Assembly: GCA_013397935.1 (NCBI GenBank)
Contig: VZRN01001305.1
Location: 1,655,097-1,719,096 of the forward strand
Reading direction: 5' to 3'
Length of the DNA: 64,000 nucleotides
DNA from: Dasyornis broadbenti
Taxonomy: Eukaryota > Chordata > Aves > Passeriformes > Dasyornithidae
Below the pieces are notes generated by a model. That model did no database searches and was not told where the DNA came from. It saw nothing but the letters and a program-made list of their open reading frames with translations. Made by a program: the position numbers and the translations under genes. Position 1 is the stretch's first letter. Each line of letters opens with the position of its first letter. This document shows, one piece after another, positions 34,204 through 46,319 of the stretch.

Positions 34204-37200
34204 GGCAAGTGTTTTAAATAAGTCTTGATCATCATATGGAAATATAAGTGTGTAACCAGAAGAGAATATCTCTGACACAAGAAATTTATTGTGGGTCCCT
34301 GTTTATCTGACTTTGTTTGTTTGTTTTCCCTTGCAAAAGAGAGGTTATCATCCTGGATCAAAAGGTTATTTTCCTTGAAAGGAATCTCAATAACTGGAGG
34401 TTTTGAGGATTGATGTTTTATTAGCTCTGTGCACCAGGGAACATGGAGTTCTTGATGGTCTTCTGTGGGTCCGGAGGGATTTCTCCTGCCCCTTTCCCAG
34501 TGAGGCACAATGCTCTTGCAGTGGCTGCCTGTCTTGAGGCTTATTTGCCTTCTGTTGTTCTGTGAGTCAACTAGAATGATTTCAGCTAGAGAGGAGCTGA
34601 AATCAGGGTATATGGCTGCTCCTCATGACACCATATTATTGCCTGGTTGGTGTGTTTTTGTTTAGACTACCATTGTCTTATTTAGGCTCAGCAGGAAATT
34701 TGCTCTTAGAATGGAATGGCTGTTTGTTGTTTGATTTTTGTGGATATTTTTTGTTTGTTGTTTTTAGCAGTTTGATTTTTGCAGTGCTCTGTAATGTAAG
34801 TCGTGAGCTTTTTCGGATTACTCAAAGTGTTATCTAAATAATCCAGTGCTGTTTCATGGACCTTAGTCTCTTCTACTCTGTTCCTTTCACACATTAAATT
34901 TCTGTGGATTTTTTTTTGGTGTGTGTGAAATACATGATTCATGGTGTTGTGTGGAACAGATGTTGTGAATAAGATACCTATAGTACTCTTTCCCATGATT
35001 GCGGGAATCTAGTCTCAGTGGGCTAAGGGATCATTTCCACTCTTATGGGAGATTTGTCTGGCTGAAATTTACCTCACATTGAGCTCTACCACCTCTCCTT
35101 AGACTTGTACAAGAAAAAAAGGATGAGCCTCTTCTGCATGGAGTATGGAGATAAAAAGGTATTTCTTTCCATCACCTGCCCTCTTCCCCATCCTTTGTCA
35201 ATCACTCCAGCAGGAGTACTGAGTTTCTGGGATCTATGCGGGAGCAAAGGGTAGTAATTTAGAGGCAAATATAGGATTATGCTTAACCCGCTGCACGTCT
35301 TTGATTTGTATGTGCAGAGAATCCTTGCAGAAACGAGTAAAAAGTCATGCTGTATGAATTGTTGAGGGGATCTCGGTCACAGCCATAAGAATTGAAGGTT
35401 GTGGGGGAGCCTTGGCCAGAGCTCCCTTCTGGGTTGGGAGTTACCTTGGCATCCTTCACGACATTTTGAGGAAGGCACAAGGAATGCAAGCTACATAAGG
35501 ATTTTTCCAAACAGCTTCCAGCAGTTTTAGCTGTCATAGGGGATAATCAGTGGCTGTTAAAGTCTGAATGCAAAAAAGAAAAAAAAAACCAAAAACCTCT
35601 GGCTGAGATTTGACATCATCTTTCTGAATGGGGGATAAACAGAGAAATATTAGCTTTGATCTTATAAAAATATGGAGGCTGGGGGCTGGCTGTTAACCGA
35701 AGGCATTCAAACTGTATAATTCCCCAAATATTGTGTAGCAGACACTTGTCATTTTATAAAAGTGGTAAATAATCCTATTATGTGCTATAGTTATATTTAT
35801 AAAGGCTGAGTTATGGACCTAATTCAAACCTGTTTATTCAGAAAAGCAGAAACTGTATTTTGAAATTAAGTCTGCACAAGCTGGAATCTGAATCCATAGA
35901 AACAGATACTTCATCTTGCAGTGAGCAAAGCTTCTGTTGGATCATACCGCATCACATACTGAACATAATGCATTGGATAAGGAGGTGTGTGTTCAGTGGT
36001 CACCACTCAGCTTATAGCCCCACTAGGGGCTTCCTAGAGTAAGTGAAATTTATTTGAGATGCTTGTCTTTTTTTAGATACAAAGTGCAGCAAGAATATTA
36101 GAATAAATTGTGGCACAAAATACACTAAAGGCTGGAAAATATTCTAGTCACTTTTAAAATGTCTAAGCCACCCTTGCTCTGTAAACTGTTTTCCAGTGAT
36201 TGATGGCAGGTGGCATGGGGCTGTTAGCTGATGCAGTCCTTAAATAGAATACCAGACAATTTCAGATACACCTGACATTGGAAGGCAGGGCTTATCAGCA
36301 GCTCTGTCTTGTTTTCTGAGGAAAGGGCATAAGTAGTATAGTATAGGAAGTATAGCTATTAGGAAGTTTCATTTTTCCCCCCTCTTTAACAATCAGATCT
36401 GAACAAACTTTGAACACAGATGGGAATCCTGTCCTAATTGCTTTAACAGAGGCAAATGATAGTCTAAAATTTTGTGTATAGTTAAAAATGTCCTGATAAT
36501 CAAAGGCATGGAGTGCATACAGTATTAATATACTCACTTCATCAGTACACAAAATTACTTCTGATTTAGGAATTTAAATATGTAATTAAACCACTTCTGT
36601 TTTGCTAGAATTTATTTTGGGCTATTCTTAGTGCCTTTTTGATCAGTCACACTTTTCTTTTCTCCCTCTTTAAGTTTTTGTACTTTGTTGGTTTTTTGTT
36701 TATTTCTTTTTTTCTATTTGGGTGGACTTTCCAGTCTTGAGGCTTTTTAAAGCGTTGGTAGGATAATGTAGTTCCATTCTTTTCTCTCAGTTGTCACCCG
36801 CTGTCTGCCTTGACAGCCACCATCATCCGTCTCCTCTCTCTGCTCTCCTGGTTCTTTGCCAAACCACAAGCAACAGTTTTGATGCAATGTGGACTAAAAT
36901 GGCAATGATGGACAAAAGATAACTTGTTTTTATATCCAAAACAAACAGCAGACACTGCAAGTGTTCTGTGGTACTTGAGATCAGCACTTAGCTGAAGAAA
37001 TACTAAGTGCAAAATGCTGTGCACTGTCTCTATGATATAAACTTTAAGAAACCCAATCTGTATTAGTTTCTCTCTTAATGCCCCTTCTATTTAGTTATAG
37101 GTTGAATTCAAGTTTTTGGCCCTGCACTTAATTTAAAATTAAGTGAATTCATAAGAAATGTCATGCACAGTATCATGATGACAATGCTATTCCACCTGAA

Positions 37201-38392
37201 GAATGGAACTGGTAAGTGTTGAAGTGGAAATACTATTTGCAGGAGATGGAGGAAGTCCTCTGGAGTGTGATCAGAGTACTAATAAACCTCTGTGTTTAAA
37301 CCTGCATCTCTGTCTGCCTTGTCTGTGATACAGACACAGACATTAGCAACAGTGACAATACACTTACTCCTTAGCCTTGTCCATGCCAGTCCAGTGTCTG
37401 ACCATGATCAGTTCTTTTTACACATTATAGCTATCCATGGAGGGTCATTCTATTAATAAGCACATTTCCAGTTGGGTTAGATTTTGAGTAAAAACTACTG
37501 TGAAGTCTTCTGCTGTGCTTTATAAAGGTGAACAGGTTTCAGTGGTAGAACAACCCCTAAGGTAGAGCCAATTTCTACATTGTTGTAGCAGAACAGAGCA
37601 GTTATTCCTGGGGAGGATACTTTTTGTCTGCATTCTGCAGTCGGTTGAGCAGAGGTCAGATTTGTTGGAAGCTGCTTAATTGTACAGGCAGCACTGCTCA
37701 GACCATGGAGCACAGCTTCATGCTGTTCTCTCAGCTGTCTGCTCCTTCTGCAATGATTGGCTCTGCTTCTTTTCAACTGCGAACATCTCGCTACAGGCCT
37801 CCTTGATCGTGCTGCCTTATGGCTCGAGACCAATGTGTGGGCACTAATCACCATCTGGAGGGAGAATGAGATTCAGGGCCAGCTGAACTTGGCTGTAAGT
37901 AGCATTCAAAATGGGGCATGGTAGGCTCTACACCAGGCGACTGTTCTTCTGTCCTGAAAAGCTTCATTCTACCCCTGTTCCCTGGCAGGCAGCAGCTCTG
38001 CAAGTACCTACAGGATCTGTGGGAGCCACTGCTATAGGGCAGGAGCAGCTTGTACTGATCAGCCACTCCAAGCAGGACAGCCCTTCCTGCTTCAGCCAGC
38101 TCTTGAGGGTGCTGGAAGCAAACTGGTGTGGAGTAGGAACAGCCCCTGCACAGATAAGTTAGCAGGAAGCCTTTGTCTCAGTAGGGGGCCTGGTGGGCTG
38201 TATTTTGTCTCCGCAAGAGACAGTGCCCCTGGCTGAGTTTGGGCTTGTGTCCGCTTCTAAAATATATATATCTGCAGGACTACAGGTTTCAGGAACATGG
38301 TAATGCATATCAGAGTATCTCAATGCCTTTGAGTGGAATGGTTAATTTCCCCATTGCAGTTAGTTGGGATGAAGGCTAGTATCACATTCTTG

Positions 38393-38395
<3 letters not shown>
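34204..38395. other. Non-coding stretch with one exon-like frame and a GC-richer patch
   Basis: Mostly AT-rich unique sequence. A minus-strand exon candidate lies at 35445-35530. The part from about 37490 to 38160 is GC-richer and holds frames on both strands, including a 119-codon arginine-rich minus-strand frame (37495-37854), without recognisable motifs. At 37149-37211 a plus-strand stretch reading YHDDNAIPPEEWN runs into a good donor (ACTG|GTAAGT) but lacks a convincing acceptor. Confidence 0.45.
35445..35530 (-). other. Splice-bounded 86-nt exon candidate
   Basis: The minus strand has an excellent acceptor (ACTGATTATCCCCTATGACAG) and the donor CCAAG|GTAACT around 86 nt that is open in one frame (phase 1 in, phase 0 out; segments KTAGSCLEKSLCS and PQNVVKDAK). 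No family is recognised and no neighbour in phase was found, so it may be coincidence. Confidence 0.22.

Positions 38396-38424
<29 letters not shown>
38396..38424 (+). repeat. T29 homopolymer
   Basis: Twenty-nine consecutive T. It could be a minus-strand poly(A) tail of an old retrocopy, but no body or target duplication is recognised to its right. Confidence 0.9.
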
Positions 38425-41400
38425 GTAATCCAACTTTGAATGCTTGCATAACTTAGAAAGGAAAATAAAGTTGTATAGAGTGTATATAGTATATACCACT
38501 ATTTTCCATTTGTTAAATGCATACTTCTCCATCAGAAATAACTTACTGCCCCATGGCTTGTCTTACAATCTGCCTGTTTTCCTTTACATATCTGGGTCCA
38601 AGAGTATTTGCAGGGGAGAGGCAGGAAAGGAATGCAACTGCTAAGCTCCTTATGGCCCACATCACTGGCTGGCAGCATTCTCCAGCTGTTAAGATGGATG
38701 TTTTATGTACATGGAAGTAGAGGTAGATTGTTTTCTGTGTGAGATGTATGGTTTTATTAGAAAATGCATGAGTCTCACTATGTGAAGTTCTATGCATTTC
38801 TGAACAGAAGCATTTGAATTATGTTCTAACAATCCATCATATATCCTGTTTGTTCTGATTTCAGTTAAGCTGTGATAATCTAATATGATGTTTTTCTGAG
38901 CACCAGAGTTAAAATATGGCACCATGCATATTCTTCATTCAGCATAGATATGTACCTGAAAAGTCATTTGTTTGCAAGAGTTAAGAATGCCTATACTCTT
39001 GATAAACTTATCCTGAACAGCAGTGAATGAACTGCAGAAATTTTGAATTAATTCTGATGCATTTTATCAGAAGTATGGACAAGCCTTGCTCCCGTTTGCT
39101 TTCTTTCTCTCATTCTCTCTTTCTCAAAGAAATTTTTCTGCAAGGTGCTTCATTACTGCTGTCTATGTTTTCCTCCAAGATCTAAGATGTAGTGCTACTT
39201 CAGAAATAGAATTAAATCACTTGGATGACAAGCAAAGGTACCTCATGTCATTTCTGATGAAATCCTAAAGTAACTAAGTCTGGGTACACCAAAACATGAC
39301 ACTATTTTCCTACATTGGATCTCTTAATTTTTGTAGATTAAATAGAATGTTTGTTCCTTTACAGATAGTACTGCTGGTAAAATCTGTGACTGTTTTCTGT
39401 GGAAAGATCTGTATTCTAATATTTTTCATTTTGTGAAAGATGCACTACTTAAGCTGCAATTAGCATAAATTCAGTCTGCCCCAATGTTCCTGAATATGTG
39501 CAGTCCCAGGATTACATTGATTGAGCAGAACTTCTCCTGCAATTGCTCCTTGCACATACCATGCATTATACCAAGTGTGGAAGAAAGACTAAAAAGTATA
39601 GAAGGAAGCAATAAATTAGAGCATATTCCCCCTAAAACCTGAGATATTTGAAAAATGCTGGAGAGTTCTTAATTTTAGCATCCTTTGCTAATAGCAAATG
39701 GTTATGAAATCTACTGTAAAGATCTGTCTTCCAAAAACACTTACTACTTGGTCTCCTGAGAAATAATGGCCTGCTACCTCTGTGGCATCATTAATTCAAG
39801 CAGCAGAAGCTTGTACTAAACTATGTCTAGAGCTCTCACTATTAAGTCTTGTTCTGCATAAAGAAATTTATATTAACAGCCCAGGCACTTTTACTCAGAT
39901 TTCATACATAAAACAATGCTAATGTTAAATGTAAAACTTAGGAAGTCAAAAGTTAAGAAATACTGCAGTCGGTATTCTCTGCAATCTTAAATTGATATTC
40001 ATGTACGTAAACTCTGAAATACACTATTATATTATATGCTTCTTTCCTCCAAATGCTCCAGCCTCATTAAATACATAGAATAAAAACGGTATCATTCATT
40101 GTTGCAGAAATGAGGTGTGTGGTGAAAGAATGAAGGGTCTGTTGGGAGAATGATGTCATGGATAAAGCAAATAAATGCCATCCTTATCCTTTGTAGTCTT
40201 TTCCTGCATCTGCCACAAAATAATTTGGGGAAGTTTCTTAAATTTTTATAAGTTGTCTCTTATTATAAGTCTTATTTGCTACAAACCTAACTCAGTGCTG
40301 TAAAAGTGCTGAGCTCTCACAACCACAGCTGATGTCTAGTGGAGTTTTGCTTTGAAATACAAAGTGCTTTAAAAGACTTTATAAGCAGATAAATAAAAGT
40401 TTGTGTTACCAATTTAGGCTGTGAATTCTTGTGGTTTTCACTTCTGCTATACCTTGGTTCCCTTGTCTGAAAAATGGGGACAGTAATAAAATTGACTGGA
40501 GTAGCTGAGGTGTTTAGGGGAGAATACTGGAGAAACAACCAGGAGAAAATTAACAACTCTAGCCAGGTTAGGAAAGACTGTTCTGTAAATAATAAGGCCA
40601 AAGGCCAAAATTAGGCTAAATGTAACCAAGGGGTTATAGCAACTCACTCCCTGAGCTCTGTCTGTCCTGAGTGCGAATGAGACGGGAGTCCAATTGAAAA
40701 ATTCTATGCATATAATTAATATTAAAAAATAGCAATATCGTAAACCTCTATGTACAGTGGAATTGAATTAAGACTTCTGTTATTGCCTGTTCTGAACCCT
40801 TGACTCTTCATCTTGATGGCCTTTTCCACCTTGCTTATTTTTTTCCCCTATATTGAAAACTTTGTACATATAAAATATGAGAATATATGAGTAGGTATGC
40901 ATCTGGGTGTAAATTCTCCTAAATTTTTATGAGTACCTCTTATATGTAAAGAATGTGCAGTGTGGACATATAGATAGTCTTTCTTCCCCATTTGTTAGTG
41001 TTAATAACCACCTTGCATCCATGTTGAATGAGCAGCTGCAGAGAACCAGGATACTGGAGATGATGCTTCCCTCTGGGTTGCTACAATAAACTCTTGTTTT
41101 GATGCTTTGATTTAAAGCACTGAAAATCTCCAAAGGAATGTGTCAGGACACCGAAGGATTCCTTTCCATTTGCAGTACAATGGAGAAAATATTCTTAGGC
41201 TCTCCAGAGAGATAAATATGAGATTGCAATACATTAATTGTATTTAAAATGAAAGTGTGTTGAAAGCGCTCTATTGAATATTAAGTAGATCCTATTATAT
41301 TATACCTCAGATCAGAGTATAGGATTTTCCCTTAATACTTTGCAAGCTACTGCTTATCTTAACTACAGAAGACTTTCTATACTAAGGCTTATTATGGCTA

Positions 41401-43700
41401 TAGATTCAAGGGTCCTGAGTCTAATATGGCTGTAGGATAACTGAGCTGCAGTAGTACTTGCTGAATGATTCATTGAACAGTGTTCACATCATCTTCAAAA
41501 AAATTACTTTTCCTTTCTGCTCGATGAACAGAAGGATCTGCTGTGAATATGGGTATTGACAAGAGGCTAACAGAATCAAATGAGTAATACGTAAAGTGAA
41601 GAGAAAACACATCTATCATGTTCATGTAGGAGGTAATAAGTAACATTACTATAACACTTTTCCAAATGAAAATGGTTTACATTAACATATACCTCATATC
41701 CAGATTGAGCTCAAGGTATATTTTAAATTCATAGACAGTATAGGATCTGTATGTGTAAACAGAAAAAACATATACAGCCAAGTCAGGAACACAGAAAACC
41801 AGAAGCAAACTCTGCAAATTTGTGTATCATGTAGCAATCAAATGAACTGCATTTCAAATAATTAAGTACATACGGTTTCAGTAAACCATTACAGTGCATA
41901 GCATGCTATGCAGGGTTTGAATCCAAAGCTTTAGGGTGAGATTTACAACCCTTTGTTATTTTGTGTTGATGCAGTTGCTATCAGATTGCAACTGGTATTG
42001 CTTTCACTGACAGCAGCAGCAGTAAATCATTGCTCTGTGTGAAGAGTCATAATGGAGAGCTGCAGAGCACCACAGCAGGGACACCTGTTCTGCAGGTAGT
42101 GTAGAGAAGCTTCTGTGTTTGGGAACTGGAAAATCAAGCAACTGAGATTTGAACCTGCCATGTTATCATTGGTGGAGATGGACAATGTAAATGGACTGTA
42201 GAAAAACCTAAATTCCTTAATAAGAGCTTCAATTGGGCCAAATTTGGGCATATTTTAATGGGACCAGAAAATATACATATTCTTTCCAGGATTGCTAAAT
42301 GTTAAGGTCCTCTTCTGCCTTCATTTCCAGAAAGATAGTCACTGACATATGACCAAGGCTGCAGGCTTGAACATCTCCAGAGCAGATTCATTAGGCCAGG
42401 CGCTCCTGCCTGCCATATAGAATAGAGCTGATGTCATTACATCAATTACAAATGCTCTTAACCAATATCAATTTTCCAGTAACATTTGTGTTGAATTTTG
42501 ATTCATCTCTATAGTAGTTATTTTTCTTCTACTGAATGGACAAGGGAAAGCAGCAACTTGTGTGACCCCCCAGCACTACCACCAGCACTCAGCTGTAAAA
42601 GTGCTAGGCCTTTAGCCAGGAATCAGGGCAGTTCCGTGTTTCAAGGCTCTGTAGCTCTTTTTTATTCTAGATTAGACTTTCACAGCATAGCTGGCTTTTA
42701 TTCATTAGCCTTCTCTCAAGACACACTAATTTTCACCCTTTATATCAAGCCAAGAGTGACCCACTCTGTAGAAGCTCATCCTCTTTATACAGTCTTCCAG
42801 TTATTACGCCTGAAGCTAGCAAAGTCAAATGATTTATATTTCAGACAGGCCTCTAATCAGAGTGATTTGTAGGCACTCTGAGAAGAACCAAAGTCCAACC
42901 GGTGCCCCAGTGATAAAAGCCCACTGATTAATCCCAAGGCTACACTTTGCTGTGATTTGCCATTTGTGCAGAATAAATAAAACATGATCCATTTCACGGT
43001 CAACTGCTGGAAAACAGTTGCTTGTTAAATTCCCTCACTCACAGAAATGAGAGAAAGAGAACTTGTCTGGGATTCTACCCCAGCCTTTTCCCCCCGAACT
43101 GATTGTTAATAGGTGGGTTTGGTGTTCCAGAAATGTTTCCTAATGAGTACATGATTTAATATAGTAGATGCTGGTGGATTGATTTAATTTTTTCTAATCG
43201 GTTTAGACAGGATTATATATCCATCCATAAATAGCTTTAAATGCATGATAAGCATATCAAAGGCCTGCCTGGCAAAGAGAAAGCAATCTTTCAGAGAGGC
43301 CCCAAAAGGAAGAAACTCCGAATGTGACCTGCTACACAAGCTACTTCTTTGTGTCTATGAATGTTCTTTTTTTTTCTTGAGAGACCTTTTGCCAAAGGAG
43401 AAGCAAAATATTTATTCAAATATAATTTAAATTCCTGGGGATTTTTTGCTAGTTTATTTACAACCTCATTGTATTATAAATAGGGCTAAAAAATTGTCTC
43501 TTAGGAATAGAGGCTCTTTTTTACCTACTCTCCCTTAAAATGTGCAACTGGTTGTATTCCTTAGTCTTCAGAATCAGAAGTGATTTTCTCTGCCATAACT
43601 ACTAAAGAAAGAAGATAATTTGATTAGGTAACTGGAAAAAGATTTAGTTTACCTTACTTTTTCTGTTTATTGGGTCTGAACTGTACGTAAAACTTTTTAT
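38425..43700. other. Non-coding sequence, no gene seen
   Basis: Unique AT-rich DNA with only short frames. A small hairpin CAACTG...CAGTTG lies at 43001-43020. No repeat family recognised. This stretch contains the geometric centre (about 41,567) between the two inverted arms; nothing notable is seen there. Confidence 0.55.
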
Positions 43701-43760
43701 ATAGATAAAAAGGAACAGGATGGTATATAGATAGATAGAAAGGAACAGGACAATACTTAC
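43701..43760 (+). repeat. 30-bp tandem duplication, two units
   Basis: ATAGATAAAAAGGAACAGGA (43701) recurs as ATAGATAGAAAGGAACAGGA (43731) with a 30-bp period. Confidence 0.75.
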
Positions 43761-45810
43761 TGCATCCTAAGAGAGAAATATATTTTTTGAGGAAAAGCAG
43801 CCCAATAATTTTGGGGGGTTTTTGTATGCAAAGAGTATTTTGAAGAATCAAGTTTACTGTTAAGCTGCCTTCATGGTTCAGTGAGAGCTGACATCCTGAA
43901 TCCAGGATGCTGGTGAGAGATTACAGAGCTCTCTCAGGATACAGCCAAATGTGAGATCTTTCATTGCAAAGATATTTGGCTTTTTGTGAACAGCAGAAGA
44001 CAAAGGAGTAAAAAGGACTTCTGTACTTGACAACCACGTGACTGGATGATATGAAAGGAGATGTTATGTTTGGAGGAAAGAGTGCAGATATGGCATCTTA
44101 TTTTATGGCTTGAAGCTAGAATGAAAGTCTTTTGCAGAAGGCAGGTGCTTATTTCCCCTATCAAGTAAAGCTGCTGTTGGGTACCACTAGCCAGTGGAAC
44201 TCTTCAACTGATGACTGCAAGCCATGACTGGGTGTGTCATGAAGAAAGAAATGAGAAATAGAAAATTGTGGTTTCCCACTAAGTGATTTAGTAGAAAAGT
44301 AGGTGGAAAAAGAAATCAAAACACCATAATTCTAAGAACTATAAGAAAATGGGCTTTACTTTTAGTGTACTCTGAATTTTCTGTTTCTTTTATCCTAAGT
44401 AGTGCTGTGTTTGAGAATTAAAGGTCTGTAACCATCAGTTTAGTTTGACACGCCAACTTAGTGTTGTAGCATGAGAGAACCATTTATTTAAGTGCCCAGA
44501 GCAGGTGAGTCTTTTCCTCTTGGATTTCTGGTATGTATTTAAGCTAGTTTTAGTCTGTGATTTTATTAAGGGCCCCCAGGTTTTGAATCAGTCCTTTGCT
44601 CCTACCAGTAGCACATGCTGGAAAGACACACAGCTTAGTCTGAAAGAAGTCATTCTTAATTCTGAAGAGACGCTTACTAATGCAACCATCTCCAGAAGAC
44701 ATGAGCACCTCAGCCTCTAAATCAGCCCAAGGGATTTCCAGATGCTCTGGTTGAAACTGGAGACTAAAAGACCTGAATCAATTCTCATGTCTGGAAAGGT
44801 TTGCGTTCTGTGTGCCAGGGCAGACTATATGATCAATTCAGAACTGTAGGGAACCTTTTCTCTCTCCCATTTTTCTCTCTGCTCAGTAGCTGGAACAGTA
44901 GGTAACATATCATTGAGAGCTAGCAGCATGGATGCTAATGACAGCATGTCATTTTAGAGGAAAAAAATGCATGGTTGACAGTACAAATTTTTGCTTTATG
45001 ATTTGGTTATGTTACATGCAGCAAGATGTATTTAGTGATGTCAGCTATGAAGATATTATGAAAGCTTTACCCAGGTTTGTGACAGCTGCCAAAATTTGTT
45101 GTCAGACTCATACCCCCATTTTATTTTTCTTAAGAGTGGTTCAGTCCAGTGTTTTAGAGGTCTTTTGTATGCTTTTGTAACACTGTGCTAACACTTTTCA
45201 GCTAGGAATTTTGGAAAATTAAAACTCTTTCCCCTTTTCACACATCTATACATTCAACAATTCTTTGTTCCATACAAATTAAGAATATTATGAGAAAAGT
45301 AAGTTTGTCAGGGTTTTTAGTTTTGGTCATTAAAAAGATAAACCTGATTTTTCAGTTGATTCTTGGGGTTGCTTAGACACCTGTACACCAAATTGCTGTT
45401 GTTAAAACAAATTTTATTGAAGAGAAATTCTTTGCTGTGTCCTGCAACACCTGTTAGTAATACATAGCCTCACTGGAAAAAAGCCTGCCAGTGTGAGTTT
45501 GGTAAGCATCAGTATCTTCTTTCTGCTTTTCCAGTTGACTACCAGTATGCATTTCTTGTGATGGGAAGCTGTTCCTCTTCTAATGAGTGCAATTGTTGCA
45601 GTCATTCCAGGATTTCCTTCTAGTGAGCTTAATGCTACTGAACTGTCCAAGAGTAACAGGGCACTGTAGCACCTGTCTCCCATTGCAGAAGATGCAAACA
45701 TCATTCATTAAGAAAGAAAAAAGCATTTTACCTTTTCCTAAGGGTCTTCCTATTGACAGACACAAATGAAACCCCATCGAGAGGACAGAGAAAATGTGTC
45801 TTAGCAATGG
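43761..45810. other. Non-coding sequence, no gene seen
   Basis: A strong plus-strand donor AGAGCAG|GTGAGT occurs at about 44507 after a short open stretch, but the upstream acceptor is weak. No other feature supported. Confidence 0.55.
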
Positions 45811-45887
45811 TATAGAACTTGACCTAAATGTCGTTAGTGGAAAGAATCTTTGAATCTGTAGAAATAGTTTCCCTTTTTAGTTTGGCC
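45811..45887 (+). repeat. Diverged direct repeat, copy 1
   Basis: Segments GAACTTGACCTAAATGTCG, TTAGTGGAAAGAATCTTTG and ATCTGTAGAAATAGTTTCCC recur about 435 bp downstream at 46249-46319 at roughly 75-80% identity. The family is unknown; it may be a local duplication or two copies of an unnamed old repeat. Confidence 0.65.
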
Positions 45888-46248
45888 TTGGGTTTTTAAT
45901 TTCCCTGTCTAGATGTTTGTTGACTCCCATGCTAGAAATATGTTAGGGTTTTTTAAGGTTTAGTTAGCTGTTAGCAGCAGTTAACAAACCACTAGAAAGA
46001 CTAAGCAACGGGGCTAAGCAATTGATCTTTGCAGAATGGTACTGTTAATCCATTGTAATTCTGAATTACTAATTTCATTTGCAAAATTTAGGTGACTGTC
46101 TAAATTTAGTAACTAATTGGCAAATATTTCTGTCCAGCATCCCCAAATACATTTTAAAATATTTATTCCTACCTACTAGTGACAGAAATTTGAAAGCTTA
46201 ATTTAACTTTCCTTTTCCCCTCATCTCATATGCTTCTGCACTAATAGT

Positions 46249-46319
46249 GAACTTGGCATTAATGTTGTTAGTGGGAAGAGCCTTTGGATCTGTAGAAATG
46301 TTTTCCTTTTTTGCTGGCC
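46249..46319 (+). repeat. Diverged direct repeat, copy 2
   Basis: Segments GAACTTGGCATTAATGTTG, TTAGTGGGAAGAGCCTTTGG and ATCTGTAGAAATGTTTTCC match copy 1 in order and orientation. Confidence 0.65.

Noticed and set aside
37495..37854. 119-codon arginine-rich minus-strand frame as a gene
   Set aside because: No recognisable domain and no convincing splice sites or start context; kept only as a compositional observation.
43001..43020. CAACTG...CAGTTG hairpin as a regulatory element
   Set aside because: Six-base inverted pairs at this spacing are expected by chance many times in 64 kb.
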